From CAYYJR01 sp964472305 (GTDB lineage: Bacteria > Armatimonadota > Hebobacteria > CAIYQO01): 64,000 nt of DNA. Numbering within the stretch: the first letter of the stretch is position 1; each line of letters starts with the position of its first letter. The DNA lies in the NCBI GenBank assembly GCA_964472305.1, contig CAYYJR010000001.1:62001-126000 (forward strand), given 5' to 3'. The position numbers and the translations under genes were made by a program. The notes below the pieces were generated by a model. It was not told the origin of the DNA. It saw only the letters and a list, made by a program, of their open reading frames with translations, and made no database searches. Positions 43,549 through 52,762 of this stretch are shown in pieces.

Positions 43549-44379
43549 ATGTCCGGAACGCTCTATGTGGTCGGCACGCCGATTGGCAACCTGGAAGATA
43601 TCACCTGTCGCGCGCTGCGGGTGCTGCGCGATGTGGAGTTGATAGCCGCTGAGGATACCCGCGTCACCGGCAAGTTGCTGGCGCACTTCGAGATTCCCAC
43701 GCGCACCATGAGTTATCATCGCCACAGCGGGATGGGCCGCGAGGTACAGGTGACGGCATTGCTGCACGCGGGCAAGGACGTGGCGCTGGTGAGCGACGCC
43801 GGCATGCCGGGCATCAGCGATCCGGGTCAGGCGTTGATCGCGCGCTGTGTGGCGGAAAACATCCCGGTGGTGCCCATTCCCGGCCCGTCCGCGGTAATTA
43901 CCGCGCTGGCGGTCTCCGGCTTTCACACCGACCGCTTCCGTTTCCTCGGTTTTCTGCCCCGTACGCGCAAGGAACGGTTGTCGGTCCTGCGTGACAGCCT
44001 GGCACAGGCCGACACCTGCGCGGCCTACGAGGCGCCGCATCGCGTCGCGGAGGCGCTGGCCGACCTGGCGGCACTGGCGCCCGAGCAGCCGGTGCTGCTG
44101 GCGCGCGAGTTGACGAAGAAGTTTGAGGAATTGCGCCGCGGCAGCGCGGCCGAGTTGGCGGAGCAACTGACCCGCGAGACCGTGCGCGGCGAGATCGTAC
44201 TGGTATGGGCCGGCGGGTCCGTCTCTCCTGCCGCCGACAGGACCGCCGAAGCGATCACCCTCGCCCGCCGCTACCGCGACGACGGCCTCAGCGCGCGCGA
44301 CGCCTCTACCCGCGCCGCCGCGGAAACCGGCACTCCGCGCAAAGCAGTTTACCAGGGATTGCTGGCGGAAGCGGAATGA
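43549..44379 (+). CDS. rsmI: 16S rRNA (cytidine1402-2'-O)-methyltransferase
   Basis: The 276-residue SAM-dependent enzyme of the tetrapyrrole-methylase fold has GTLYVVGTPIGNLEDIT at the start, LIAAEDTR, VALVSDAGMPGISDPG, IPGPSAVITALAVSG and YEAPHR. It 2'-O-methylates C1402 in the ribosomal P site. GAGGG precedes the ATG at 43549. It is divergent from recJ. Confidence 0.93.
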   Translation: MSGTLYVVGTPIGNLEDITCRALRVLRDVELIAAEDTRVTGKLLAHFEIPTRTMSYHRHSGMGREVQVTALLHAGKDVALVSDAGMPGISDPGQALIARCVAENIPVVPIPGPSAVITALAVSGFHTDRFRFLGFLPRTRKERLSVLRDSLAQADTCAAYEAPHRVAEALADLAALAPEQPVLLARELTKKFEELRRGSAAELAEQLTRETVRGEIVLVWAGGSVSPAADRTAEAITLARRYRDDGLSARDASTRAAAETGTPRKAVYQGLLAEAE

Positions 44380-44431
44380 ACCCGTTAGCTGTTTTGATTC
44401 TACGCTACCTGCTCAACCCATGAATCAGCGT

Positions 44432-45781
44432 TCACACCAGCGTCATCCGCCTGCTCTCTTCGGTTGGTGTGGGCGGTTGCCCCTCGACGGGTGTGTGCGG
44501 TGGCTGGTGTAAACCCGTGGTGAACTTCAGTCCCTGCCAGAAGCCTTTCATACGCTGCGGGTGATCCAGCAACAGGCTGATGGCAATCGCGATATACATC
44601 GCTGAAAATACTTGGTGAATACCGTCGCCATCCAAACCGAGCGGTGAGAGCACCGGGAACTGCTGCACCAATGTGGGGGCGACGAACTGCCCAATGAAAA
44701 GGCCGAACAGCAGCATTCCTTGTCCGATGGAAAGGCGCAAGTTCGCCAGCAGTACCACGGCCAATAGCGATTGCGCCGCCGTCAGTAGGATCTCGTGCAT
44801 CTGGAAACTGCCCATCGGGATCGGTGTGCTGAATGATCCGCTCGATACGCCGTATACACCGGGGATCATGCCGACCAGCAGCGTCCACTGGTTCAGTTTG
44901 GAGGATAACAGACTGCCCAGCGCCATACTCGCCTGACCGCGCAGCGCGAACATGATGGCTACAATGAACTCCGGTGCTTCCGAGGCGATGGGCGCCAGCC
45001 ACTGGACCAGTAGGAATTTATTGATTTGCATCTGCGTGCCGGTGGCGATCAAACCTTCGGAAAACGGCTCGGCATTAGCGAGAATCGATCCGGCGGCGAA
45101 CAGGAACATCACCAGCGTGGCGAGTCGACGCTTCGTCTTTGGCAATTGCACCAGATACTCCGCCGGCCCGTCAATCTCGCATTCTACGCAGGGTCGGCGT
45201 CCGGCGACGGCGATATACCATATATACAATCCGAGGAAGACCAACCCGTCATACCACGCCAGGGTGCCTTTAAACGGGATGACAAACGCATACGCGGTAG
45301 CCATCCCGAGGAAGGCCAGTTCGGTGCGGCGTTCGGTTCCTAGCCGGACGGCACGACGCGTTTTGGCCCAGAAAATGGCGACGATCAGCACCCAGGCGAG
45401 TCCGATAATTAACCGGTTGGCGCCGGTCATATTCGCAATGGCGTAATGCGCGTAATCGGCCTGCGGGAATTTTCCGGCCTGCCAGGTGAAATACATATCG
45501 ACGGCGTATTCCGGCAGCACCGCAATCAGGGCGACCACCGCCAGTGCCAGCGTTTGGGAGATGTCCATCTGCGCCGCGTCGCATGCCCACAAGAGCAGGA
45601 AGGAGGCGCCAAGAATAGCCAGACCGGCGAAGAGCGTCACCATGATGACTTGGGACAAATCGGCGGTGGCATGTGCATGGAGAACGTGTGCGGCCCTACC
45701 GCTCATGCGCAGATAAAGGCCGGGCAGCGTCGCCGCGACGGCGAGCAGGATGGGCAACAGAAAGCGCCGGTATTTCGTCAT
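44432..45781 (-). CDS. Sodium/calcium-exchanger (CaCA) family membrane protein
   Basis: The 449-residue protein has about 11 membrane segments and two alpha-repeats: AVLPEYAVDMYF with NMTGANRLIIG, and SEAPEFIVAIMF with LGSLLSSKLNQWTL. These keep the acidic and GS/SN ion-binding pattern of cation/Ca2+ exchangers. A Cys-containing loop (RRPCVECEI) separates the halves. It would move Ca2+ or another cation against Na+ or H+. The start at 45781 (MTKYRRFLLPILL) follows CGGAGG; an upstream open frame is not membrane-like. It is convergent with rsmI. Confidence 0.8.
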   Translation of the reverse strand: MTKYRRFLLPILLAVAATLPGLYLRMSGRAAHVLHAHATADLSQVIMVTLFAGLAILGASFLLLWACDAAQMDISQTLALAVVALIAVLPEYAVDMYFTWQAGKFPQADYAHYAIANMTGANRLIIGLAWVLIVAIFWAKTRRAVRLGTERRTELAFLGMATAYAFVIPFKGTLAWYDGLVFLGLYIWYIAVAGRRPCVECEIDGPAEYLVQLPKTKRRLATLVMFLFAAGSILANAEPFSEGLIATGTQMQINKFLLVQWLAPIASEAPEFIVAIMFALRGQASMALGSLLSSKLNQWTLLVGMIPGVYGVSSGSFSTPIPMGSFQMHEILLTAAQSLLAVVLLANLRLSIGQGMLLFGLFIGQFVAPTLVQQFPVLSPLGLDGDGIHQVFSAMYIAIAISLLLDHPQRMKGFWQGLKFTTGLHQPPHTPVEGQPPTPTEESRRMTLV

Positions 45782-46052
45782 TATACCTCCGGGCGCGGGC
45801 CGCGACATTGGCCACGCGCAGAATAATTCTGATACGCGCAGCCAAAAGTCTGGCACCCGGAGGGAATCCGGTTGGGCAGGCCAGAAGGCGGGAAACCTTC
45901 GAGATTGTTGACCTGCCGGGAACCGCGGAGCGGTTCTGTTACTCCCTTTTGGCAAATGACAACCCTATCCTAGCATGAAACGCGTTGATTGACAAATATC
46001 GCCGCGCTTGCAAAGACGCCGGCAGAATCTGCGTATCCACTGATGTGATGGA
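45782..46052. other. Intergenic region without recognisable gene
   Basis: This is the first part of the gap between the divergent exchanger and proS genes. No conserved frame or structured element was recognised before the proS promoter at 46053. Confidence 0.5.
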
Positions 46053-46081
46053 TTGATAAGAATGGCAAAACACGCTAGAGT
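46053..46081 (+). promoter_or_regulatory. Putative promoter of proS
   Basis: TTGATA (46053-46058), 17-base spacer and TAGAGT (46076-46081). The short leader contains GCGAGGTG as ribosome site before the ATG at 46102. Confidence 0.55.
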
Positions 46082-46101
46082 TACACGCGAGGTGTTTTCG
46101 A

Positions 46102-47616
46102 ATGAGTCAAACCGCTATTACCCCAACACGTGAAGAGAACTATCCCGAGTGGTATCAAGCCGTGGTGCGCGCCGCCGACCTGGCGGAGAACAGCCCGGTG
46201 CGCGGCTGCATGGTAATCAAGCCGTGGGGCTATAGCCTGTGGGAGAATATTCAACGCGAATTGGATGCCATGTTCAAGGCCACCGGGCACGTGAACGCGT
46301 ATTTTCCACTCTTCATTCCGTTAAGCTACCTGGAGAAGGAAGCCGAGCACGTGGAGGGGTTCGCCAAGGAGTGCGCGGTGGTGACCCATCACCGGCTGAA
46401 GGCGGTGGACGGCAAGCTGGTGCCCGACGGCGAACTGGAGATGCCGCTGGTGGTGCGTCCCACCTCGGAAACGATTATCGGTGCAATGTATGCGAAATGG
46501 GTGCAAAGCTGGCGCGATTTGCCCATTCTGATCAACCAGTGGGCTAACGTGGTGCGCTGGGAGATGCGCACGCGGCTGTTCCTGCGCACGACAGAGTTTC
46601 TCTGGCAGGAAGGTCATACCGCGCACGAAACCGCGAGCGAGGCCATGGATGAGACGCGGAAGATGCTGGATATCTACAAGGTTTTCGCGGAAGAATATAT
46701 GGCTATGCCGGTGATTACCGGTGAGAAGAGCGCGGGCGAACGCTTCCCCGGCGCGGTGCACACGTACAGCATTGAAGCGATGATGCAGGATCGTAAAGCG
46801 CTGCAGGCAGGCACCAGCCACTTCCTGGGACAGAACTTCGCGAAGGCGTCGGAGATCAAATTCCAGTCGCGCGAGGGCGCGGAAGAATTCGCCTGGACCA
46901 CCTCCTGGGGCGTTTCCACGCGGCTGATCGGCGGCATGGTGATGACGCACGCCGACGACAACGGCATGGTGGTCCCGCCGCGGTTGGCGTCACAGCACGT
47001 GGTGTTGCTGCCCATCATTCGCAAAGACGAGGAGCGCGAAGTGGTGCTGCCGTACTGCGAGTCGCTAGCCGCTGAACTGCGCGCGCAACGGTATGACGAG
47101 CGTCCGGTCGGCGTGACCGTGGATACGCGTGACATGAACGCCGGCGAAAAAAGCTGGGAGTGGGTGAAGAAGGGCATCCCGCTGGTGGTGGAGATCGGCC
47201 CGCGCGATATCGCAAACAACGCTGCCTTCATTGGCCGTCGTGATAAAAGCCGCAAGGAGCGCTTCACGCTGCCGCGCGACGAATTTGTTACCGGCATCGC
47301 CGCCTTGCTCGATGATATCCAGCAGAGCCTCTTCGCCCGTGCGAAAGCGTACCGCGACGAGCATACGCGGGTCATCACCGACTGGGATGAGTTCGTCCGC
47401 TTCTTTACTCCGCAAAATACGGAACAGCCGGAGATTCACGGCGGTTTCGCGCTGTCCTACTGGTGCGACAACCCCGCCTGCGAGGCGCGCATCAACGACG
47501 AGTTGTCCGTCAGTATCCGCTGCATCCCCTTCGACAGCACCGCGCATGGCGAAGGCCCGTGCATCGGCTGTGGCTGCCCAGCGCACCAGCGCGTGGTGTT
47601 TGCCAAGGCGTATTGA
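46102..47616 (+). CDS. proS: Prolyl-tRNA synthetase, archaeal/eukaryal-type (type 3)
   Basis: This 504-residue class II synthetase lacks the large editing insertion of E. coli ProRS and has the short, type 3 layout: motif 1 around FPLFIPLSYLEKEAEHVEGF, motif 2 MRTRLFLRTTEFLWQEGHTAH, motif 3 with GMVMTHADDNGMVVPPRLA, an anticodon-binding domain (DTRDMNAGEKSWEWVKKG), and the C-terminal Zn-type domain with paired cysteines (CDNPAC, CIGCGC). It charges tRNA-Pro. All catalytic motifs appear intact. Confidence 0.92.
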   Translation: MSQTAITPTREENYPEWYQAVVRAADLAENSPVRGCMVIKPWGYSLWENIQRELDAMFKATGHVNAYFPLFIPLSYLEKEAEHVEGFAKECAVVTHHRLKAVDGKLVPDGELEMPLVVRPTSETIIGAMYAKWVQSWRDLPILINQWANVVRWEMRTRLFLRTTEFLWQEGHTAHETASEAMDETRKMLDIYKVFAEEYMAMPVITGEKSAGERFPGAVHTYSIEAMMQDRKALQAGTSHFLGQNFAKASEIKFQSREGAEEFAWTTSWGVSTRLIGGMVMTHADDNGMVVPPRLASQHVVLLPIIRKDEEREVVLPYCESLAAELRAQRYDERPVGVTVDTRDMNAGEKSWEWVKKGIPLVVEIGPRDIANNAAFIGRRDKSRKERFTLPRDEFVTGIAALLDDIQQSLFARAKAYRDEHTRVITDWDEFVRFFTPQNTEQPEIHGGFALSYWCDNPACEARINDELSVSIRCIPFDSTAHGEGPCIGCGCPAHQRVVFAKAY

Positions 47617-47665
47617 GTACTATGACGGTATTCGGCGCCTGCACGCGTTCGGCAAGGGCGGGAAG

Positions 47666-48040
47666 TTACATCGGCGCTTCCTTGCCGATGTAGCCGGCGA
47701 TGATTTCGAGGAGTTGATTTTTATCGAACGGTTTGGAGATGTGGTCGGTTGCGCCGACTTCACGGCTGCGCTCCATGTCGAGCGGGGAATCGAGTGAGGA
47801 CAGCATGATAACCGGCACGTCGGAATGGAATTCGCTGCGAATGCGCGAGCACACTTCATAACCGTCCAGGTGCGGCAGCATGATATCCAACAGCACCAGA
47901 TCGGGTGACTGTTTTTGAAATACATCCAGCGCCTGCAGGCCGTCTTCGGCGATGTCGACATCATAGCTTGCCCGGCGCAGAATGAGTTCGAGCAGTTTCG
48001 CCAATTCGGCGTTATCTTCCACCACGAGTATGCGTTTCAT
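47666..48040 (-). CDS. Response regulator receiver (CheY-like)
   Basis: The 124-residue receiver has the acidic pair ED (8-9), phosphoacceptor D52 in LVLLDIMLPHLDGYEV, and the KPF lysine. The start at 48040 (MKRILVVEDN) follows GGGGAGG. It lies downstream of the anti-sigma-type kinase and SpoIIE-type phosphatase on the same strand, separated from them by a perfect palindrome, so it may be part of the same signalling pathway. Confidence 0.85.
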   Translation of the reverse strand: MKRILVVEDNAELAKLLELILRRASYDVDIAEDGLQALDVFQKQSPDLVLLDIMLPHLDGYEVCSRIRSEFHSDVPVIMLSSLDSPLDMERSREVGATDHISKPFDKNQLLEIIAGYIGKEAPM

Positions 48041-48117
48041 CTGGCCTCCCCGTGCACTTGCTATAAAGCGTTTCCGTTTTTCATGTGTATTGTCACCCGT
48101 CAATAGCGAGACCCCGG

Positions 48118-48151
48118 GGCACACCGTGGAAGTCCACTTCCACGGTGTGCC
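48118..48151. repeat. Perfect palindrome with GTGGAA/TTCCAC core, copy B
   Basis: GGCACACCGTGGAAGT (48118-48133) and ACTTCCACGGTGTGCC (48136-48151) pair perfectly around CC. It abuts the stop codon of the anti-sigma-type gene. No T-run follows, so it may be a REP-type element that also stabilises or ends the transcript. Confidence 0.75.
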
Positions 48152-48574
48152 TTAAGGGTGGGATACCGGTTTGACCAGACGCAGTTCAGCGGTGCCGTTA
48201 GCCTGCCGGCGTACCTCGACGACCGGAATCAGCATATGCAGCAGCGGGATGCCCCGGCCGCTGCTGGACAAGCCCGACGGCAACTGCGTCTTCACAATAT
48301 GCCCGGATAGTGTTTGCTCCACTTCGAAGCGTATTTCCAATTGGGCCGGGGTGATTTCCACCACACCGCGAATGCGATACCCCTGGGCATGCTGCACCAG
48401 GTTTGTGAAAGCCTCGGATACTGCCAGCGCGACATCGTCCAGTTCGTCATTGGTGAATGGCAGCGTGTGCGCTTCGGAAAGAATCAGATGACGCACGTCA
48501 GCGATCGACTCTACATCTGCCGGAAAGGAGAATGCAATGCGTCGCGGCATCGGGGTGGCGGATGGCTCAGCCAT
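48152..48574 (-). CDS. Anti-sigma-type serine/threonine kinase (RsbW/SpoIIAB-like HATPase)
   Basis: The 140-residue GHKL ATPase has the N-box DDVALAVSEAFTNLVQHAQG and the GLSSSGRGIPLLHML segment of the ATP lid. Such proteins bind a sigma factor or phosphorylate an antagonist. The ATG at 48574 overlaps the end of the upstream phosphatase gene by eight bases and is preceded by GGGGGA. No sigma factor or STAS antagonist gene is nearby. Confidence 0.82.
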   Translation of the reverse strand: MAEPSATPMPRRIAFSFPADVESIADVRHLILSEAHTLPFTNDELDDVALAVSEAFTNLVQHAQGYRIRGVVEITPAQLEIRFEVEQTLSGHIVKTQLPSGLSSSGRGIPLLHMLIPVVEVRRQANGTAELRLVKPVSHP

Positions 48575-50294
48575 GCATTCCCCCTTCGCGCCGCTTGACG
48601 AGCAAGGCGGTGATGTCATCCGTTGGCTCGTTCTGACCAATGGCGTCCTTGAGCAGTGCGAACGCCATTTCCTGTGCGGGCATGCTACAGTGCCGGCGAA
48701 TGTGAGTGCACAACCGGCGTGAATTCATCAGATGCCGTCCGCCGTGGCGCACGTTTACCAGACCGTCGGTATACAGCAACAACACATCGCCCGGATGCAG
48801 CCAAACCTGCTTGTCCTTCAGTACTACCTCCGGAAAGATGCCCAGCGCCGGACCCTGGCTGGGCAGCGAGACCAAACGATTCACCATATCGGAGCGGCAG
48901 ATATAGCCGGGATCGTGCCCCGCGCTGGTATAGAGCAACCGTCCGGTTGCCGGTGTATAGCGTCCGGCAAACAGGGTGACGAACATCTCCGGACCCATGT
49001 CCTGGTAAAACAGCCGGTTCGCCACGGTGAGCAGGTGCGCGGGAGACGCATGCATCGGCGCATTGGCCTTCACCACGTATTTCACCATGCTGACCAGTAG
49101 TGCGGCGGAGATGCCTTTACCGGAGACATCACCGATAAGGAACAGCACATCATGCGCATCCGCCGGGAATATATCGTAGAAATCGCCGCCGATCTCGCGC
49201 GACGGCTCCCACACGGTACCGATCTCCGTGAAGGGTACCTCCAGCATGCGCGAGGGCAGCAGGTTTTGCAAGATACTGCGTGCCAGGCTCAGGTCGCGCT
49301 GGCGCAGTTCCTCCGCCTGGTGCTGGATAATCATTTCCTTCTGCTGCAGATAGGCCTGGCCGATGCCTTCGGAGAACAGATCGAGCAGTAGATGCAACCG
49401 TGCCAGCGCCTCGATGAACTCCGCCGGATGCCAGTATTGCTCGTAGCGGTAGACATCATAAATGGTATCCCAAATGATCGGGCGCAGTTGTTGCAGGGCA
49501 TGAAACATTTCCTGAAACGACAGTCCCGCCTGCGCGCTCTCCAGTCCGATTTGTTGCACGGTGGTCAGGCTGGTTGCGCTGGTCTCCGGAGTGGGGGATT
49601 GCAGCAGCACCAGCAGCAAATCCACCAGCGCTTCCCCGCGGCGGTGCAACAAGTCTTCCATCGCCGGGGTCGGTCCAGCCACCTGTCGCGCGCGCTCGAT
49701 CCAGGCGGGAATAACCCGGTCCTTGCTAGCCCGCAGACGGTTGGCCAGTTCCAGCAACAGTGAACGACCCGGCAGTGACAGTGGGCCCGCCAGGCTGGAT
49801 TGTGTCTGTTCCATCACCTGCTCGCGTTTTTGCACGTAGATTGAAAGCAGCGGAACACGCAGGTCATCCAGTACCTGATCACGTGAGCGCCCGAGGAAAA
49901 AGACGGTGGCGGGGGAGAGCAACTCGGTGGCATAATTAGCGGCAAGGAAATCCCATGTACTGTGTGCCAGCAGGTCAATCGCTTTGGTAAACGAATAGAC
50001 GTGCAACTCCCATTCCGCAGCCTGTTCGCCCCATTCCTGGCCCAATTCGTGCACCCGCCGCGCGTACGCGGATTCCTGGCGCAACCGCATTGCCCAGATG
50101 TGCAACGTCTCGACCGCTAGCCGGCGAATCGTGTCGAGCTGGCGGTCGGAGAGCAAGGAGAAGAGCAGGATGGTCGATTCCCAGATGCGTTCTGCACGCT
50201 GGGCTATCTCTTCCGCGTGATCGTCGATAAAAGCCGCCAATGGCAGCAACGCGGGATCATCTATATTGAAGCCCCCTGATGGCATCACATTCAT
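48567..50294 (-). CDS. SpoIIE/RsbU-type PP2C phosphatase with helical sensory half
   Basis: This 575-residue protein has an N-terminal, mostly helical half (about 1-310, no membrane segment, family not recognised), a short coiled coil (LQQKEMIIQHQAEELRQR), and a C-terminal PP2C/SpoIIE domain with EIGGDFYDIF, IGDVSGKGISAALLVSMVK, LLLYTDGLVNV and TDDITALLV. It should dephosphorylate a partner-switch protein in answer to a cytoplasmic signal. The ATG at 50294 is taken; GGGAGGA lies 13 bases upstream, and ATG 50285 or TTG 50321 remain possible. It overlaps the anti-sigma-type gene, which makes one operon. Confidence 0.85.
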   Translation of the reverse strand: MNVMPSGGFNIDDPALLPLAAFIDDHAEEIAQRAERIWESTILLFSLLSDRQLDTIRRLAVETLHIWAMRLRQESAYARRVHELGQEWGEQAAEWELHVYSFTKAIDLLAHSTWDFLAANYATELLSPATVFFLGRSRDQVLDDLRVPLLSIYVQKREQVMEQTQSSLAGPLSLPGRSLLLELANRLRASKDRVIPAWIERARQVAGPTPAMEDLLHRRGEALVDLLLVLLQSPTPETSATSLTTVQQIGLESAQAGLSFQEMFHALQQLRPIIWDTIYDVYRYEQYWHPAEFIEALARLHLLLDLFSEGIGQAYLQQKEMIIQHQAEELRQRDLSLARSILQNLLPSRMLEVPFTEIGTVWEPSREIGGDFYDIFPADAHDVLFLIGDVSGKGISAALLVSMVKYVVKANAPMHASPAHLLTVANRLFYQDMGPEMFVTLFAGRYTPATGRLLYTSAGHDPGYICRSDMVNRLVSLPSQGPALGIFPEVVLKDKQVWLHPGDVLLLYTDGLVNVRHGGRHLMNSRRLCTHIRRHCSMPAQEMAFALLKDAIGQNEPTDDITALLVKRREGGMHG

Positions 50295-50476
50295 ACGATG
50301 GAATCGTTCCTCCCGCGGCAATACCGGAGTTTTTACTCTAACATGAAATGTCGGCCCGTGTTCGGAAAATATTCAACAAAGGCGACGAACGGCAGACAAG
50401 GAGTAGTTCTCCGATGTGAAAGCGTCTCACATTTTGCGATCGCCGAGTTTGCGCGGACGTACGAGCATGGCGTAAC

Positions 50477-50505
50477 TTGACACACCTCGGATGCCTAAGT
50501 ACAAT
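50477..50505 (+). promoter_or_regulatory. Strong sigma-70-type promoter
   Basis: Consensus TTGACA (50477-50482), 17-base spacer and TACAAT (50500-50505). It points toward the gene at 50567 and leaves a leader of about 55 bases. Confidence 0.75.
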
Positions 50506-50566
50506 GGCATACATAGCGAAGCTATACAATAGCGCCACGGCAGGACGGATGCTGGTAGAATAGTGT

Positions 50567-52705
50567 ATGCGCCGAACACAACGGAATGAAACGAGCGGGA
50601 TAACGCGATACGGGCATTTCGAGCAGGCCGTTGACGAGTTGACCATCGGCCTGAAGGATGATCCCGAGTTGCGCCTGGATGTCAAGCACGAGCTGGCGAA
50701 TCATCTGGAGGAGACGGCGGAGGGATTCGTTGCGGAGGGGCAGAGTGAGGCGGAGAGCCGCGACATGGCGTTGAAGGTACTCGGTTCGCCGGTAGAATTG
50801 GCGGATGAGCTGGCGGCGGCCAACCGCCGACGCATGCGGCAGCGGGCGCTGGCCCGGTTGCTGGTGCGCTCGCTGCTGGCGCCGGCGGCGGTACTCCTCG
50901 CGCTGATAATCGGCTACGGCGGATTGGCGCGGGTGCAGCACATCCTGGTGCGACTCAACCAGTTTCGCGGCGTGGAAGCGCCTGTCCGCCTGCCGTATCT
51001 CGACCTGGAGACCCTGCTTTCTCCCATCGAGCGAACACGGCGCTTCCCCACCGCCGACGATCTCTGGTTGCACCGCGAGGAGAGCGCGCAGCGGTTGGCA
51101 CGCCTGTGGGAACAACATCGCGGCGATTCGGCGGGCAAGGGTTACCTCGCCTTGTATGCCGGGTATCTGTGCAGCCAGGGAGACGGCGAGTCGGCGCGGA
51201 CGCTGTTGCTGCAAGGCACGCACGACGATCCGGGGAATGCGTGGTACTACTACCATCTGGCCGTGCGCGATTACCAGCGTGGGCACGATACCCGGGAACC
51301 GACCGCATTGTTTACGGCGCTGCGGCAGCCGCACTGCCGGCTGTATCTGCGGGAGGTGCTACATGACCAGTATCGACGCCTGCCGGCACCCCGGCTGACG
51401 GAAGACTATCTGCGGCAGGTGGAGATCGCCGACGCCATCACCGGCCACCTTGCGCAATATACGTGTACCCCTGCGCTGGCAGGATTGATTCCCGACTATG
51501 CCACCCGTCTGATCGCCGCCGGGGAGCCGGCGCAGGCGGAGCGTGTGCTGCGTAACTGGCGGCGCTTGCCGGCCCAATTGGTTGCCGGCGCGACCGGCGA
51601 GGCCGAGTTGCGCCTGGCGGGTGTGATACTCGACCAGTGCGGACCGCGCGTCGCCGACCTCTTCGATCGGCTGGGCCGGTATGACGATGCCCGCCGCGCC
51701 CGCGCGGACACGCGGCGCTACCGGATGCTGTTCGCCCCGCTCATACACCCGCCGGACGACCGCACGGCGGCCAAACGCTACGGCGGGGTACTGGCCTCCA
51801 CACTAACCCCCGCGTATGGGCGCCGTGAGATCGACGCCGAGGAATATATACCGGCGCGGTTGCTGGCATACACCCTCTTCGAACAATGCGCGGTCGATAT
51901 TTTGTTGGTGCTGCTGACAGTCTTGATAATCGGCACGCTGGGTGTGCTGTGGCGCTATCTGTGGCGGTTGCGCCGGTCGGCGGTGATGCCGTTGTTGTTG
52001 CTGCCCACCTGGCACACCGGGCTGCGCATTGCGTTCCTCGGTTTATTATTGCCGTTGGCGGTGTTCTATCTGTATTCCCACTGGTCGGGTCTGGCGGGAC
52101 GCGAGCATAGCTTCGAGAGCGACGCGGTGATGTGGCTGCGGTTGACCATCGAGCACAGCCTGCTGGGGGCGGCGCTGATCGGTCTGCCTACCGCTATGAT
52201 CGTCCAGCGCGTATGGGCACGCTGCCGTTTCCTGGGCATTGCCGTGCCGTCCGGTCTTACCGAACGCATGCTGTTCCGCCAGGTGTTCGGCATGGCCACG
52301 CTGCCCATCGCCTTTGTCGGCATCCTCTCCATCGGGGGCATCGCGCTGGTGATGCACGCCTACTGGCTCGCGGGATTGATCTTCCTGCTCATCGTGGTGC
52401 TTGCCGTGTGGGCGGAACGGCGCAACGCCGCGCAGCAACCCGCGCAGGACGATTGCGTTCTATATCGCGGCACCATCGCCCGCTCATTGCTCCCGATTTA
52501 CGCGGTGGCCATCCTGCTCATCGCCGCCGCCACCCAACCGTATCTGCTCCACAGTGAGATGACGTATCTGCGCCAGGACCGTGTGATGTTTCCCCATCAG
52601 CAGGCGTCCGGGCTTACCCCGGCGCAGCTTCCCCTGGTTCGTAAGCTGAAAGTGTCGCTGGAGCGCGCATTGGACGATTCGCGCGCCACTTCGCCGACGG
52701 AATAA
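50567..52705 (+). CDS. Permease-prefix-domain multi-pass membrane protein
   Basis: The 712-residue product starts with a helical region (about 15-95, FEQAVDELTIGLKDDPELR to ELADELAAANRRR) that resembles the DUF1700/permease-prefix domain. One membrane segment (about 103-122), a large helical TPR-like soluble part (about 150-430) and six C-terminal membrane segments follow. The function is not recognised. The ATG at 50567 has no clear ribosome site, but the upstream promoter is strong. Confidence 0.6.
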   Translation: MRRTQRNETSGITRYGHFEQAVDELTIGLKDDPELRLDVKHELANHLEETAEGFVAEGQSEAESRDMALKVLGSPVELADELAAANRRRMRQRALARLLVRSLLAPAAVLLALIIGYGGLARVQHILVRLNQFRGVEAPVRLPYLDLETLLSPIERTRRFPTADDLWLHREESAQRLARLWEQHRGDSAGKGYLALYAGYLCSQGDGESARTLLLQGTHDDPGNAWYYYHLAVRDYQRGHDTREPTALFTALRQPHCRLYLREVLHDQYRRLPAPRLTEDYLRQVEIADAITGHLAQYTCTPALAGLIPDYATRLIAAGEPAQAERVLRNWRRLPAQLVAGATGEAELRLAGVILDQCGPRVADLFDRLGRYDDARRARADTRRYRMLFAPLIHPPDDRTAAKRYGGVLASTLTPAYGRREIDAEEYIPARLLAYTLFEQCAVDILLVLLTVLIIGTLGVLWRYLWRLRRSAVMPLLLLPTWHTGLRIAFLGLLLPLAVFYLYSHWSGLAGREHSFESDAVMWLRLTIEHSLLGAALIGLPTAMIVQRVWARCRFLGIAVPSGLTERMLFRQVFGMATLPIAFVGILSIGGIALVMHAYWLAGLIFLLIVVLAVWAERRNAAQQPAQDDCVLYRGTIARSLLPIYAVAILLIAAATQPYLLHSEMTYLRQDRVMFPHQQASGLTPAQLPLVRKLKVSLERALDDSRATSPTE

Positions 52706-52762
52706 TCATTCGGACCGCGTCAACACCCTTCGCGCCGGTAACAACCTGCGGGGGCGGGTGTA

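Noticed and set aside
48118..48151. Intrinsic terminator of the anti-sigma-type gene
   Set aside because: There is no T-run on either side, and the same core occurs in a different context at 9147-9182, so it is listed as a repeat.
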